A stretch of 64,000 nucleotides of DNA. Source: an uncultured Eubacteriales bacterium. GTDB lineage: Bacteria > Bacillota > Clostridia > Oscillospirales > Acutalibacteraceae. Below are positions 33,614 through 42,748 of the stretch, piece after piece. Location: NCBI GenBank assembly GCA_900315255.1, contig OMYH01000012.1, positions 1 through 64,000 of the forward strand, written 5' to 3'. Numbering within the stretch: the stretch's first letter is position 1; each line of letters opens with the position of its first letter. The notes below the pieces were generated by a model. It was not told where the DNA came from. It worked only from the letters and a program-made list of their open reading frames with translations, and did no database searches. Both the position numbers and the translations under genes were made by a program.

Positions 33614-34567
33614 ATGAAAAAGAAAGAATGTACGCTCGGTATCGACACCAGCAATTATACAACGTCTGCTGCTTTGTTTTGTCATGAAGATAATATGATG
33701 TATCAGAATCGCAGGCTTCTCCCCGTCGAAGAGGGCAAGTGCGGACTTCGGCAGAGTGACGCTGTTTTTCACCATACGCAGCAGTTGCATATAATAATTG
33801 ATGAGCTTTATCGCAGGCTTGATTTTATCCCGGTTATCAAGGCAATAGGTGTATCCGCACGGCCTCGCGACAGGATAGATTCATATATGCCGTGTTTCAC
33901 TGTCGGTGTTAATATTGCCAATACCCTTGGAACAGTTCTCAATATCCCTGTGTTTGAATTTTCACATCAGATGGGACATATTGCTGCAGCAGTTTATTCG
34001 GCGGATGCCGGGTATTTGTATAAAGACAAGTTTCTGGCATTTCATGTGTCCGGGGGAACTACGGAAGCGGTCATCGTATCTCCCGAGAACGATAATTTAG
34101 TTGTCAGCGATATTGTAGGAAAGACTCTGGACCTTCATGCAGGTCAGGCTATAGACAGGATAGGTGTTAAAATGGGTTTGCCTTTTCCTTGCGGAAAAGA
34201 GCTTGAAAAGCTTGCTTTGCAGTGCGAAAAGAAGGTCAGTGTTCGCCCGTGTATCAAAGGTACTGATTGCTGTTTGTCGGGCTTGCAGAACATTTGTGAA
34301 AAGCTGCTTGCAGAGAACACTGACAGATCGGAGACAGCGTTGACCTGCCTTATGTATATTGAAAAAACGATCGAGAAAATGTGTGTTGCTATTCTTGATA
34401 AATACGGCGCTATGCCTGTACTTTTTGCGGGAGGAGTAATGTCGGATTCCATTATTAGGGAAGAGCTTTCAAAAAAGCTTGACTGTATTTTTGCATCTGC
34501 CGAGCTGTCCTCGGATAATGCCTGCGGAACGGCAGTTTTAGCATACGACGCCTTTGGAGGAATATAA
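33614..34567 (+). CDS. TsaD/Kae1-like protein (peptidase M22 family paralog)
   Basis: 317 residues from ATG 33614, four bases after the nusB stop. It has the ASKHA ATPase fold: LGIDTSNYTTSAALF at the N-terminus, the metal-binding HQMGH near 118-122, VSGGTTEAVIV, and FAGGVMSD near the C-terminus. TsaD makes the t6A base of tRNA together with TsaB. This shorter, divergent form is a paralog often found in this operon of Clostridia and is annotated in such genomes as an O-sialoglycoprotein endopeptidase-like protein. Its true substrate is unknown. The stop nearly touches the xseA start. Confidence 0.78.
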   Translation: MKKKECTLGIDTSNYTTSAALFCHEDNMMYQNRRLLPVEEGKCGLRQSDAVFHHTQQLHIIIDELYRRLDFIPVIKAIGVSARPRDRIDSYMPCFTVGVNIANTLGTVLNIPVFEFSHQMGHIAAAVYSADAGYLYKDKFLAFHVSGGTTEAVIVSPENDNLVVSDIVGKTLDLHAGQAIDRIGVKMGLPFPCGKELEKLALQCEKKVSVRPCIKGTDCCLSGLQNICEKLLAENTDRSETALTCLMYIEKTIEKMCVAILDKYGAMPVLFAGGVMSDSIIREELSKKLDCIFASAELSSDNACGTAVLAYDAFGGI

Positions 34568-34568
34568 A

Positions 34569-35804
34569 ATGAGTAACCAGCTTGTTTTGTCTGTATCTCA
34601 GCTAAACAATTATATAAAATCTCAGATTGACAGCGATGAAAAACTTAAAGGTGTTTTTGTAAAGGGAGAAATATCAAATTTTAAACGAAATTATTCGGGT
34701 CATCTGTATTTTTCACTGAAAGACAAGGACAGTGTAATTAATATTGTAATGTTCAAAGGCTTCGCAAGCCGCCTGAGATTTGAGCCTGAAAACGGCATGA
34801 AAATCATTGTTTCTGGAAATGTTACCGTATATACCCCCTCGGGACAGTACCAGATACAGTGCATGAGTATGCAGCCCGACGGAATCGGAGCGCTGACTCT
34901 TGCATATGAACAGCTTAAACGAAAGCTGGAAGAAGAGGGTTTGTTTGATATATCGCATAAGCGCGAACTTCCGTTTGCACCAAAAAGGATAGGGGTAATA
35001 ACGTCGGCTACCGGCGCTGTGATCCAGGATATAAGGAATGTGGTATCACGCCGTTATCCTATCACAGAAATAGTTCTGTGTCCCGTTTCTGTTCAGGGAG
35101 AATCTGCACCGCCGCAGCTTATAACAGCCTTGAAGCTGTTCAACTCTATGGACGATATTGATGTGATCATTATCGGTAGAGGCGGCGGATCACTTGAGGA
35201 TCTATATTGCTTTAATGATGAACTGCTGGTTCGTGAGATCTATAAATCAAAGATACCAGTTATCTCTGCTGTTGGTCATGAAACCGATTTCACACTGTGT
35301 GACTTTGTTGCCGACAAACGTGCGCCCACGCCCTCTGCTGCAGCAGAAATTGCTGTACCGGACAGAAACGAGCTTCTTAAAAATATAATCCTTAATTACA
35401 GATCCATCGAGGGTTGTGTCGATGACAAGATAAAAAAGGAATATCAGAGTGTTGATATCTTATCCGACCGGATTCGTCTGCAAAGCTCTTCGGGGAGATT
35501 TGATAGGGAAAAAGAGTCCGTCAAAGCTTTGTATGAGAGTATTGGCAAGAGTACCGCCAATAAAATAAGATCAGAAAAAGCATATATTACCCTGCTTGCC
35601 GAAAAAGCTGACGCACTAAGTCCGATCAGGCTGCTGCAGAGAGGGTACAGTGTAGTACAAAAGGATAATCACGTTGTAGCTTCTGCGAAAGAATTATACA
35701 AAGGCGACGCTGTCACAGTAAAAATGTCGGACGGCTCGGTGGAATGTAGTGTTAAGGAGACACTGATTAAATCGAGTGCCGAAGTTGCGCCGTCAGATTT
35801 TTAG
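34569..35804 (+). CDS. xseA: Exodeoxyribonuclease VII large subunit, C-terminus supplied by a MITE
   Basis: 411 residues from ATG 34569 (GGAGGA at 34555-34560). An OB-fold domain (VFVKGEISNFKRNYSGHLYF) is followed by the catalytic domain with IGVITSATGAVIQDIRNVVS, IIIGRGGGSLEDL and SAVGHETDFTLCDFVADKRA, then a coiled region. The usual C-terminus ends near MSDGSVECSV. From codon 395 on, the frame enters the MITE at 35752, and the last 17 residues (VKETLIKSSAEVAPSDF) are MITE-encoded. With XseB it degrades single-stranded DNA. The core looks complete, so the protein is probably active. Confidence 0.93.
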   Translation: MSNQLVLSVSQLNNYIKSQIDSDEKLKGVFVKGEISNFKRNYSGHLYFSLKDKDSVINIVMFKGFASRLRFEPENGMKIIVSGNVTVYTPSGQYQIQCMSMQPDGIGALTLAYEQLKRKLEEEGLFDISHKRELPFAPKRIGVITSATGAVIQDIRNVVSRRYPITEIVLCPVSVQGESAPPQLITALKLFNSMDDIDVIIIGRGGGSLEDLYCFNDELLVREIYKSKIPVISAVGHETDFTLCDFVADKRAPTPSAAAEIAVPDRNELLKNIILNYRSIEGCVDDKIKKEYQSVDILSDRIRLQSSSGRFDREKESVKALYESIGKSTANKIRSEKAYITLLAEKADALSPIRLLQRGYSVVQKDNHVVASAKELYKGDAVTVKMSDGSVECSVKETLIKSSAEVAPSDF

Positions 35805-35930
35805 GCAAATTGTGCGAAAAATCCGCAGGAATACTGACGTATTTCAAGGATTTGAGTGCAATTTGACAAAAAGATGCAAGCAAATTTGGTGCTCAGTCCG
35901 AAGGACGTGATTTGATCAGTGGTTCCTTAA
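35752..35930 (+). mobile_element. MITE-like element, copy 3 (overlaps the 3' end of xseA)
   Basis: It begins TTAAGGAGACACTGATTAAA and ends with the inverted counterpart CAGTGGTTCCTTAA. It is 179 bp long with no ORF of its own and shares its interior with copies 1 and 2. It contributes the last codons and stop of xseA and separates it from xseB. Confidence 0.85.
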
Positions 35931-35959
35931 TAATATAAATATAAACGGAGAATGATAAT

Positions 35960-36160
35960 ATGAATGAAAACATGACGTATGAACAGGCGAAAAAACGCCT
36001 GGAAGAAATATCGGTCAAGCTTGGAAATTCCGATGTCGAGCTTGACGAAGCAATCGATCTTTATGAAGAGGCTGCTAAGCTTACGGCTTTTTGTTATGAA
36101 AAGCTCAGCCGTGCCGAACTAAGATTCTCAGAAATCTCACTGACTCCATCGGAGGAATAA
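35960..36160 (+). CDS. xseB: Exodeoxyribonuclease VII small subunit
   Basis: 66 residues: MTYEQAKKRLEEISVKLGN, then VELDEAIDLYEEAAKLTAFC and a second helix. This two-helix protein is the XseB family. It binds along the XseA coiled coil. It starts 30 bases after the MITE, whereas xseA and xseB normally adjoin or overlap. Confidence 0.92.
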   Translation: MNENMTYEQAKKRLEEISVKLGNSDVELDEAIDLYEEAAKLTAFCYEKLSRAELRFSEISLTPSEE

Positions 36161-36163
36161 TCT

Positions 36164-37036
36164 ATGGAAAATAAGTATATCTCTATGATAGAGAGCTGTT
36201 TGCCCACGCTTTTGCCGAGCGAGGATTGTTACGAAAAGGTTGTTATCGAAGCGATGAAGTACAGCCTGCTTGCACCCGGCAAGAGAATTCGACCCACACT
36301 GCTGCTTGCATTTTGCGAAGCCTGTGGTGGTGATGTGACTGCCGCCCTGCCTTATGCCTGCGCAGTCGAGATGGTGCATTCTTATTCGCTGATCCACGAT
36401 GATCTGCCGTGTCTTGATAATGATGACCTCAGACGAGGCAGACCCTCAAATCATATAGTTTACGGTGAAGATATCGCTTTGCTTGCAGGCGACGCGCTTC
36501 AGACTCTCGCATTTGAATCAATGCTCGGCGAAACGGCATTAGAGAAAAACGGGATCAAAGGCGCAAAAGCCGCAGGAATACTTGCAGCCGCAGCAGGTGC
36601 AGGCGGCATGGTGGGCGGTCAGACGATCGACGTTATCACCGAGGGGAAATCACCATCGCTTGATATTGTGCTTGAGATGTACTCAAAAAAGACGGGACGG
36701 CTTCTCAAAGCGCCTTGCGTTATGGGGTGTGTCCTTGCGGACGCAGACGAAAAAAGAATAGCGGCATCTAAGGTGTATGCGGAAAATATCGGACTTGCTT
36801 TTCAGATCGTAGATGATATTCTGGATATTACATCGGATACATCTGTCCTTGGAAAGCCGGTAGGCAGCGACGCCGAAAACAATAAGGTAAATTATGTTAC
36901 GCTCCTCGGTATAGAAGAAGCCAAAGCAAAGGTTCGCGATCTTACTCAGGCTGCTGTTGAGTCGCTGGATATATTTGATCGCAATACCGGATTTTTAAGT
37001 TTACTGGCAGCAGAGCTTGCCTCCCGCATTTATTAA
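36164..37036 (+). CDS. ispA: Farnesyl/geranyl diphosphate synthase (IspA type)
   Basis: 290 residues, starting three bases after the xseB stop. The two Asp-rich motifs of trans-prenyl synthases are present: DDLPCLDNDDLRRG near residue 80 and DDILDITSD near 223. GKRIRP near 43 and GGQTIDV near 150 are also typical. It joins IPP with DMAPP or GPP to make C15 (or C10) diphosphate for cell-wall lipid carriers. Its neighbour dxs supplies the upstream MEP pathway. Confidence 0.93.
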   Translation: MENKYISMIESCLPTLLPSEDCYEKVVIEAMKYSLLAPGKRIRPTLLLAFCEACGGDVTAALPYACAVEMVHSYSLIHDDLPCLDNDDLRRGRPSNHIVYGEDIALLAGDALQTLAFESMLGETALEKNGIKGAKAAGILAAAAGAGGMVGGQTIDVITEGKSPSLDIVLEMYSKKTGRLLKAPCVMGCVLADADEKRIAASKVYAENIGLAFQIVDDILDITSDTSVLGKPVGSDAENNKVNYVTLLGIEEAKAKVRDLTQAAVESLDIFDRNTGFLSLLAAELASRIY

Positions 37037-37052
37037 GAAGGAATGACTCACT

Positions 37053-38909
37053 TTGAATAATTCTGAATATGAATATCTGGATAAGATCGGCTCACCTGCC
37101 GATTTGAAGAAACTAAGCATAGAGGAATTGAACATTCTCTGTGATGAGATAAGAGATATGCTTGTAAAAACCGTATCAAAAAACGGCGGTCATTTGTCGC
37201 CCAATCTCGGTACGGTGGAGCTTACCGTTGCCATGCATTATGTGTTCAATACTCCCACAGACAAAATAGTCTGGGACGTAGGACATCAGTCGTATACGCA
37301 CAAGATCCTCACAGGCAGAAGGGATAAGCTTGACACCATCAGGAAAAAGGGTGGATTGTCGGGATTTCCGAAACGCAGCGAAAGTCCTTATGATGCTTTC
37401 AATGTCGGTCACAGCAGCACGTCGATTTCTGCGGCATACGGTATCGCCAGAGCAAGAGCGATCAAAGGGGAAAAGGGAAGGACGATTGCCGTCATAGGCG
37501 ACGGCGCATTGACGGGCGGTCTTGCTTTTGAGGGACTGAATAATGCAGGGCGGTCAAATAAAAACTTCACAGTAATTCTTAACGACAACAAAATGTCTAT
37601 CTCCAGGAATGTCGGTTCGATAGCAAAATATCTTACTCATATCAGAATAAGACCCGGATATATAAAGACGAAGAAGATAGTTGAGAAGATACTGCTCCAT
37701 ACACCTGTTATAGGAAATCCTTTAAGGAAACTTATGCTTCACTCAAAGTCAAAGCTCCGAATTTCTGTTTACCGAAATACCATTTTTGAAGATCTTGGGT
37801 TTGTATACTACGGACCGGTTGACGGTCACGACATAGGGAAGCTCATAGACGCCCTCAATGCCTCAAAGAATGTCAATCAGGCTGTGCTTATCCATGTTAT
37901 AACCACGAAGGGCAAGGGCTATCAGTTTGCGGAAGACGATCCAAGGGCATACCACGGAATATCGAGCTTCGACATAGAGAGCGGCGAACCGATCAGTTCC
38001 AAAAAAGGATTTTCCGCTCGGTTCGGCGAGATACTTTGCGATATAGCTGCGAAGGATAAGCGTGTTTGCGCAATTACCGCCGCAATGAAGCTCGGAACCG
38101 GACTTGCGAAATTTTCACATGAATATAAAGACAGGTTCTTTGATGTAGGTATTGCGGAGGAACACGCCGTTACTTTCGCAGCAGGCCTTGCAACAGAGAA
38201 TATGATACCCGTTTTTGCGGTGTATTCCTCATTCCTGCAGCGGTCTTACGATCAGATAATTCATGACGCTGCCGCGCAGGAGCTGCATATTATTCTTGCC
38301 ATAGACCGAGCCGGTATTGTAGGGGAGGACGGCGAAACCCATCAGGGGGTGTTCGATGTCGCTATGCTCAGCAGTATCCCGAATGTTACCATATATTCGC
38401 CATGCTATTTTGACGAGCTTGGCGATGCAATGAATAAAGCGTTTTATAAGAACAGCGGTATTGTTGCGATACGCTATCCTCGGGGCGGGCAGCCTTATCG
38501 TCCGTCCGATTATGAGTGCGGCGACGCTTTTTCTGTATACGGCGATGGGAAAGACGCTGTTATTGTGACGTACGGCAGATTATTCGCTAACGCCTGTCAG
38601 GCCAAGGCCGTGCTTAAAGACAAGGGCAAATACATTTCCATAGTGAAACTCAACAGAATACACCCCATAAGCAAAGAAGCTGTCAGGATATGCTGTGATT
38701 TTGACAAGGTATACTTCTTTGAAGAGGGAATGGAGAACGGCGGGGTCGGTGATAAATTCCGATGTATGCTTGATGATAACGGCTTTAAAGGAAATTACGA
38801 GCTTACTGCGATTAAAGATAAATTTGTCCCTCAGGCAACGGTAGATGAGGCTCTTTCGGACCTGTGCCTGGACTGCGAGGGTATGGTAAATAAACTAACA
38901 TGGAACTAA
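37053..38909 (+). CDS. dxs: 1-deoxy-D-xylulose-5-phosphate synthase
   Basis: 618 residues from TTG 37053, with AAGGA upstream. It has the thiamine diphosphate motif (VIGDGALTGGLAFEGLNNAG, then NDNKMSIS), the N-terminal HLSPNLGTVELTVAMHYVF and DVGHQSY, and the transketolase part (GIAEEHAVTFAAGLA, DRAGIVGEDGETHQGVFD). It condenses pyruvate and glyceraldehyde 3-phosphate, the first step of the MEP isoprenoid pathway. It lies in the usual order ispA-dxs-tlyA. Confidence 0.95.
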   Translation: MNNSEYEYLDKIGSPADLKKLSIEELNILCDEIRDMLVKTVSKNGGHLSPNLGTVELTVAMHYVFNTPTDKIVWDVGHQSYTHKILTGRRDKLDTIRKKGGLSGFPKRSESPYDAFNVGHSSTSISAAYGIARARAIKGEKGRTIAVIGDGALTGGLAFEGLNNAGRSNKNFTVILNDNKMSISRNVGSIAKYLTHIRIRPGYIKTKKIVEKILLHTPVIGNPLRKLMLHSKSKLRISVYRNTIFEDLGFVYYGPVDGHDIGKLIDALNASKNVNQAVLIHVITTKGKGYQFAEDDPRAYHGISSFDIESGEPISSKKGFSARFGEILCDIAAKDKRVCAITAAMKLGTGLAKFSHEYKDRFFDVGIAEEHAVTFAAGLATENMIPVFAVYSSFLQRSYDQIIHDAAAQELHIILAIDRAGIVGEDGETHQGVFDVAMLSSIPNVTIYSPCYFDELGDAMNKAFYKNSGIVAIRYPRGGQPYRPSDYECGDAFSVYGDGKDAVIVTYGRLFANACQAKAVLKDKGKYISIVKLNRIHPISKEAVRICCDFDKVYFFEEGMENGGVGDKFRCMLDDNGFKGNYELTAIKDKFVPQATVDEALSDLCLDCEGMVNKLTWN

Positions 38910-38918
38910 GGTGATTTT

Positions 38919-39743
38919 TTGGCAAAGAAAAAAAGGCTTGACGTTATGCTTTATGAGCAGGGATATGCCGAGAGCAGAGAAAAAGCAAAGGCTATCATAA
39001 TGTCAGGTATCGTATATGTTGATAATCAGAGATCAGATAAACCCGGAACTTCTTATCCCGAAGACTGCAGAATTGAGGTCAGAGGCAGTACGCTTAAATA
39101 TGTCAGCCGTGGGGGATTGAAGCTTGAAAAGGCTATGGAGGTATTTCCGATCGACCTGAAGGACTCTGTCACTATGGATATAGGGGCGTCAACGGGAGGG
39201 TTCACCGACTGTATGCTTCAAAACGGAGCAAAGAAGGTTTTTTCGATCGATGTAGGTTACGGCCAGCTTGCCTGGAAGCTAAGACAAGACGAGAGAGTAG
39301 TCAACTTAGAGGATACAAATTTCAGATATGTAACGGATGAACAGATAACCGATCCGATAGATTTTTTCAGCGTAGATGTATCTTTTATTTCTCTGAAACT
39401 GATACTCCCGAACGCAAGGACTTTCTTAAAGGATAACGGCACCGCAGTATGTCTTATAAAGCCTCAGTTTGAGGCGGGTCGTGAAAATGTCGGCAAAAAC
39501 GGAGTAGTTCGTGATCCCATGATACATTGTCAGGTCATAGAAGATATAATAGAATTCTGCCTTGAAAACGGCTTTTCTGTGTTGGGACTTGACTACTCAC
39601 CCGTAAAGGGCCCTGCAGGGAATATCGAATATCTTCTGTATATCCAAAAAAGCGAAGAGCCTGTGTCCGTACTTGGCAGTGACCCACGGTTAATAGTCGA
39701 AAAATCACACGAGAAATTAGATAAGAACAACGGTGATATCTGA
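38919..39743 (+). CDS. tlyA: TlyA family RNA methyltransferase (16S/23S rRNA 2'-O-methyltransferase type)
   Basis: 274 residues from TTG 38919 behind AAGGTGA. An N-terminal S4 RNA-binding domain (LDVMLYEQGYAESREKAKAI) is followed by an FtsJ-like methyltransferase with MDIGASTGGFTDCMLQNGA as motif I. KPQFEAGRENVGKNGVV and GPAGNIEYLLY are typical of the family. Known TlyA proteins 2'-O-methylate cytidines in rRNA; substrates in this lineage are untested. Its last base overlaps the next ATG. Confidence 0.92.
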   Translation: MAKKKRLDVMLYEQGYAESREKAKAIIMSGIVYVDNQRSDKPGTSYPEDCRIEVRGSTLKYVSRGGLKLEKAMEVFPIDLKDSVTMDIGASTGGFTDCMLQNGAKKVFSIDVGYGQLAWKLRQDERVVNLEDTNFRYVTDEQITDPIDFFSVDVSFISLKLILPNARTFLKDNGTAVCLIKPQFEAGRENVGKNGVVRDPMIHCQVIEDIIEFCLENGFSVLGLDYSPVKGPAGNIEYLLYIQKSEEPVSVLGSDPRLIVEKSHEKLDKNNGDI

Positions 39744-40600
39744 TGAAAATTGCTTTAATGCCGAATGCGGAGAAGGACAAGGCAATCGAGAATGCCCACC
39801 GTATTATAGATATATTGTCATATTACGGTACTGATTTCACGATGCACAGCGATCTTTCCGGTTGCTTTTCACATGATAATATTTCTTTTTACGGTAATCA
39901 TTCCGAAGCTGTCGCAAACTCTGATCTGGTAATAGCCGTGGGCGGTGACGGTACTATCATTCATATGGCAAAACACGCAGCGGAATACAATAAGCCTGTT
40001 CTCGGTGTGAATTGCGGGAGAATAGGGTTTGTGGCAAATCTTGAGCCTGCGCAGCTCAATCTGCTGCCCGATCTGCTTACAGGAGAATATCCTATTGACG
40101 AGCGTATGCTTTTTGAAGTGGACATTGAGCAAAACGGTACTCATGAGGCGCTTTATGCTCTCAACGACGTTACAGTTACACGAGGCTCTCTTTCTACGAT
40201 GGTTGAGCTTGATGTCATGCTCAACGGTGAGTTTATCAACAGCTACCGTGCCGACGGAATTATTCTTGCCACTCCCACAGGGTCTACGGCATATTCTCTT
40301 TCTGCCGGAGGACCTGTTATCGAGCCGCATATGAAGTGCATTCTGCTCACTCCGATATGTCCTCATTCTCTGTTTTCCCGTTCGATACTGTTCTCCGATG
40401 ATTCTCTCGTCAGTATTCGGCCACATCAGGGATACAGCAAGGAGATATATGCGACTATCGACGGTATACGTTCATTTAAAATAGAAAAAGAAGACAGCGT
40501 TACTGTCAGAAAATCGGAACAGACAGTACGATTTATAAAATTAACAAATAAAAATTTCTACAGAATATTAAGCGATAAGCTTAACGAAAGGAGGCAGTGA
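39743..40600 (+). CDS. nadK: NAD kinase
   Basis: 285 residues. The GGDGT motif (VGGDGTIIHMAKH), GRIGFVANLEP, NDVTVTRG and YRADGIILATPTGSTAYSLS are all present; they form the ATP and NAD site. It phosphorylates NAD+ to NADP+. It starts within the tlyA stop (TGATGA overlap) and ends at the argR ribosome region. Confidence 0.95.
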   Translation: MKIALMPNAEKDKAIENAHRIIDILSYYGTDFTMHSDLSGCFSHDNISFYGNHSEAVANSDLVIAVGGDGTIIHMAKHAAEYNKPVLGVNCGRIGFVANLEPAQLNLLPDLLTGEYPIDERMLFEVDIEQNGTHEALYALNDVTVTRGSLSTMVELDVMLNGEFINSYRADGIILATPTGSTAYSLSAGGPVIEPHMKCILLTPICPHSLFSRSILFSDDSLVSIRPHQGYSKEIYATIDGIRSFKIEKEDSVTVRKSEQTVRFIKLTNKNFYRILSDKLNERRQ

Positions 40601-40602
40601 GC

Positions 40603-41070
40603 TTGAAAAGAGGCAGACACTCCCGGATCATTGATCTGATACAGCGAAAACCAATTTCAACTCAGGAAGAACTGCTTCGGGAGCTTCGTTCTATGGGATA
40701 CAACGTTACTCAGGCAACAGTTTCCCGTGATATAAAGGAGCTAAAGCTGATCAAGATCCTGTCCGACAACGGAAAACATATCTACGCTCAGTCCTCCGCA
40801 CAGAAAGCCGATATCGGCTCAAGCCTTGATTCGTTATTTTCAACTGCGGTCATATCTGTCGAGAATGCGCAGAATATTGTAGTGATAAAGACTATTCCCG
40901 GTATGGCGCAGGCAGTTTGTGCGTCGATAGACGCTTCAAAATTCATCGGAATAATCGGCTCGATCGCAGGCGAAGACACTATATTTCTTGCCGCAGAAAC
41001 GACAGACGCAGCAAAGCATACGGCGTCGGTTCTAAAGCTCAGTGCGATTTACGATAAAAACAGCAGGTGA
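40603..41070 (+). CDS. argR: Arginine repressor ArgR
   Basis: 155 residues. I take TTG 40603 as the start, since AAGGAGG ends at 40594, eight bases away; the GTG at 40597 is only two bases from it. The N-terminal winged helix (IIDLIQRKPISTQEELLREL and NVTQATVSRDIKELKLIKI) binds DNA. The C-terminal hexamer domain has IPGMAQAVCASIDAS and GSIAGEDTIFLAAE for arginine binding. Its place between nadK and recN is standard in Firmicutes. Confidence 0.93.
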   Translation: MKRGRHSRIIDLIQRKPISTQEELLRELRSMGYNVTQATVSRDIKELKLIKILSDNGKHIYAQSSAQKADIGSSLDSLFSTAVISVENAQNIVVIKTIPGMAQAVCASIDASKFIGIIGSIAGEDTIFLAAETTDAAKHTASVLKLSAIYDKNSR

Positions 41071-41074
41071 TGAA

Positions 41075-42733
41075 ATGCTTTCAAATATATATATAGAAAA
41101 TGTTGCCGTTATTGAAAAAGCGAGTATAGATTTTGACGGCTCGTTCAATGTGTTGACAGGTGAAACAGGTGCAGGTAAATCTATCATTATCGACTCCATT
41201 AATGCTATACTCGGACAGCGTATTTCAAAGGATTTGATCCGTTCGGGTTCGCAGTCGGCTTTTATCAGCGCAGCCTTTACAGATGTATCGGATTCTGCAA
41301 AAGCCGTGTTTGAGGAATGCGGATATCAGGCCGAAGACGATATGTTTATACTGCAAAGACAAATTTCTCTTTCCGGGAAAAACTCCTGCAAGATAAACGG
41401 CCGTCCCGCACCGCTTTCGGTCTTTAAGAAAGTCAGCGGCTGCCTTGTGAATATCTATGGTCAGAACGAAGGATATGACTTCATGACAGCAGACAGTCAT
41501 ATCCATTATATTGACGCTATCGGGGATTACAGCGATCTTTTGGATGAATACAGGTCAAAATTCATGACGTATACTCAGATACGCAAAAAGATAATATCAC
41601 TTAACGATAATATTCAGGATCGTGCAAGAAAAATTGACCTTCTAAGGTATCAGATCGGAGAGATAGAAGACGCCGACCTGCACGACGGAGAGATCGAAGA
41701 AATAGAAGAACAGAGGGCGCTGCTGATAAACAGCGAGAAAATTCGCACAGGGCTTATGTTTGTTCATGCTCTCCTTGCAGGCGACGACGAAGAAGGCGCT
41801 GTTTCGATACTTGACAGCGCAAACGATACGTTGAGAGATATTTCCGATATGTATACCCCACTTGCAGATGTAACAAACAGATTACAGTCCGCATTTGAGG
41901 AGATAAAGGACTGTCAGTATGAGATAAACGATTTTATCGACGGTATAGATATCGACCCCAATGCTCTTGCAGAGATCGAAGAGAGATATGAGCTTATAAA
42001 ATCACTACGCAGGAAATACGGAGATACAATAAGAGAGATACTTAATTTTTGCGAGAATGCAAAATCAGAGCTTGATTCGCTTCTGGAATTTGATATAAAC
42101 AAAGAGAAGCTTATGGAAGAATTTCAGATCGCAAAGACAGAGCTTGTTGAAACAGCAGGCAGGCTTTCTCAAAGACGCACCGCAACAGCAAAGGAATTCT
42201 CGGATTCTGTCATGGAAGAAATGCGTTATCTCGATATGCCGAACGTTGTTATGGTGCCGCAGATCACCAAATGCGAGTACAGCGAAAAGGGCTGTGACAG
42301 AGTAGAGCTTCTGATATCCGCCAACCCCGGCGAAGAACCGAAGCCCTTGACGAAAATTGCGTCGGGCGGCGAGCTTTCGAGAATAATGCTTGCGGTAAAG
42401 ACGATCATTGCAGAAAAAGACGAGATAGCCACGCTTATTTTTGATGAGATCGACACGGGTATCAGCGGTTCGGCTGCCTCAAAGGTAGGAAGAAAGCTCC
42501 GGCAATTATCAAAAACACATCAGGTTCTATGCATTACTCACCAGGCGCAGATCGCCGCTCTTGCGGATACACATATGTTTATAAGTAAGAGCGTATCAGA
42601 GGGAAGGACATACACGAAAATACGGAGGCTTGATTTTGAACAGAGAAAGTACGAGCTGTCCCGTATAATAGACGGCGACTCTCCTTCGGAATTGTCGCTT
42701 AAACACGCAGAAGAAATGCTTAATTCAAAGTAA
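41075..42733 (+). CDS. recN: DNA repair protein RecN
   Basis: 552 residues from ATG 41075 behind CAGGTGATG, four bases after argR. An SMC-like ATPase: Walker A GETGAGKSIIIDSINAILGQ at the N-terminus, a central coiled coil (about 150-370), and the signature KIASGGELSRIMLAVKTI with Walker B LIFDEIDTGISG at the C-terminus. It helps gather broken DNA ends for recombination. It closes the long operon. Confidence 0.95.
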   Translation: MLSNIYIENVAVIEKASIDFDGSFNVLTGETGAGKSIIIDSINAILGQRISKDLIRSGSQSAFISAAFTDVSDSAKAVFEECGYQAEDDMFILQRQISLSGKNSCKINGRPAPLSVFKKVSGCLVNIYGQNEGYDFMTADSHIHYIDAIGDYSDLLDEYRSKFMTYTQIRKKIISLNDNIQDRARKIDLLRYQIGEIEDADLHDGEIEEIEEQRALLINSEKIRTGLMFVHALLAGDDEEGAVSILDSANDTLRDISDMYTPLADVTNRLQSAFEEIKDCQYEINDFIDGIDIDPNALAEIEERYELIKSLRRKYGDTIREILNFCENAKSELDSLLEFDINKEKLMEEFQIAKTELVETAGRLSQRRTATAKEFSDSVMEEMRYLDMPNVVMVPQITKCEYSEKGCDRVELLISANPGEEPKPLTKIASGGELSRIMLAVKTIIAEKDEIATLIFDEIDTGISGSAASKVGRKLRQLSKTHQVLCITHQAQIAALADTHMFISKSVSEGRTYTKIRRLDFEQRKYELSRIIDGDSPSELSLKHAEEMLNSK

Positions 42734-42748
42734 AGGAGTATTATTATA

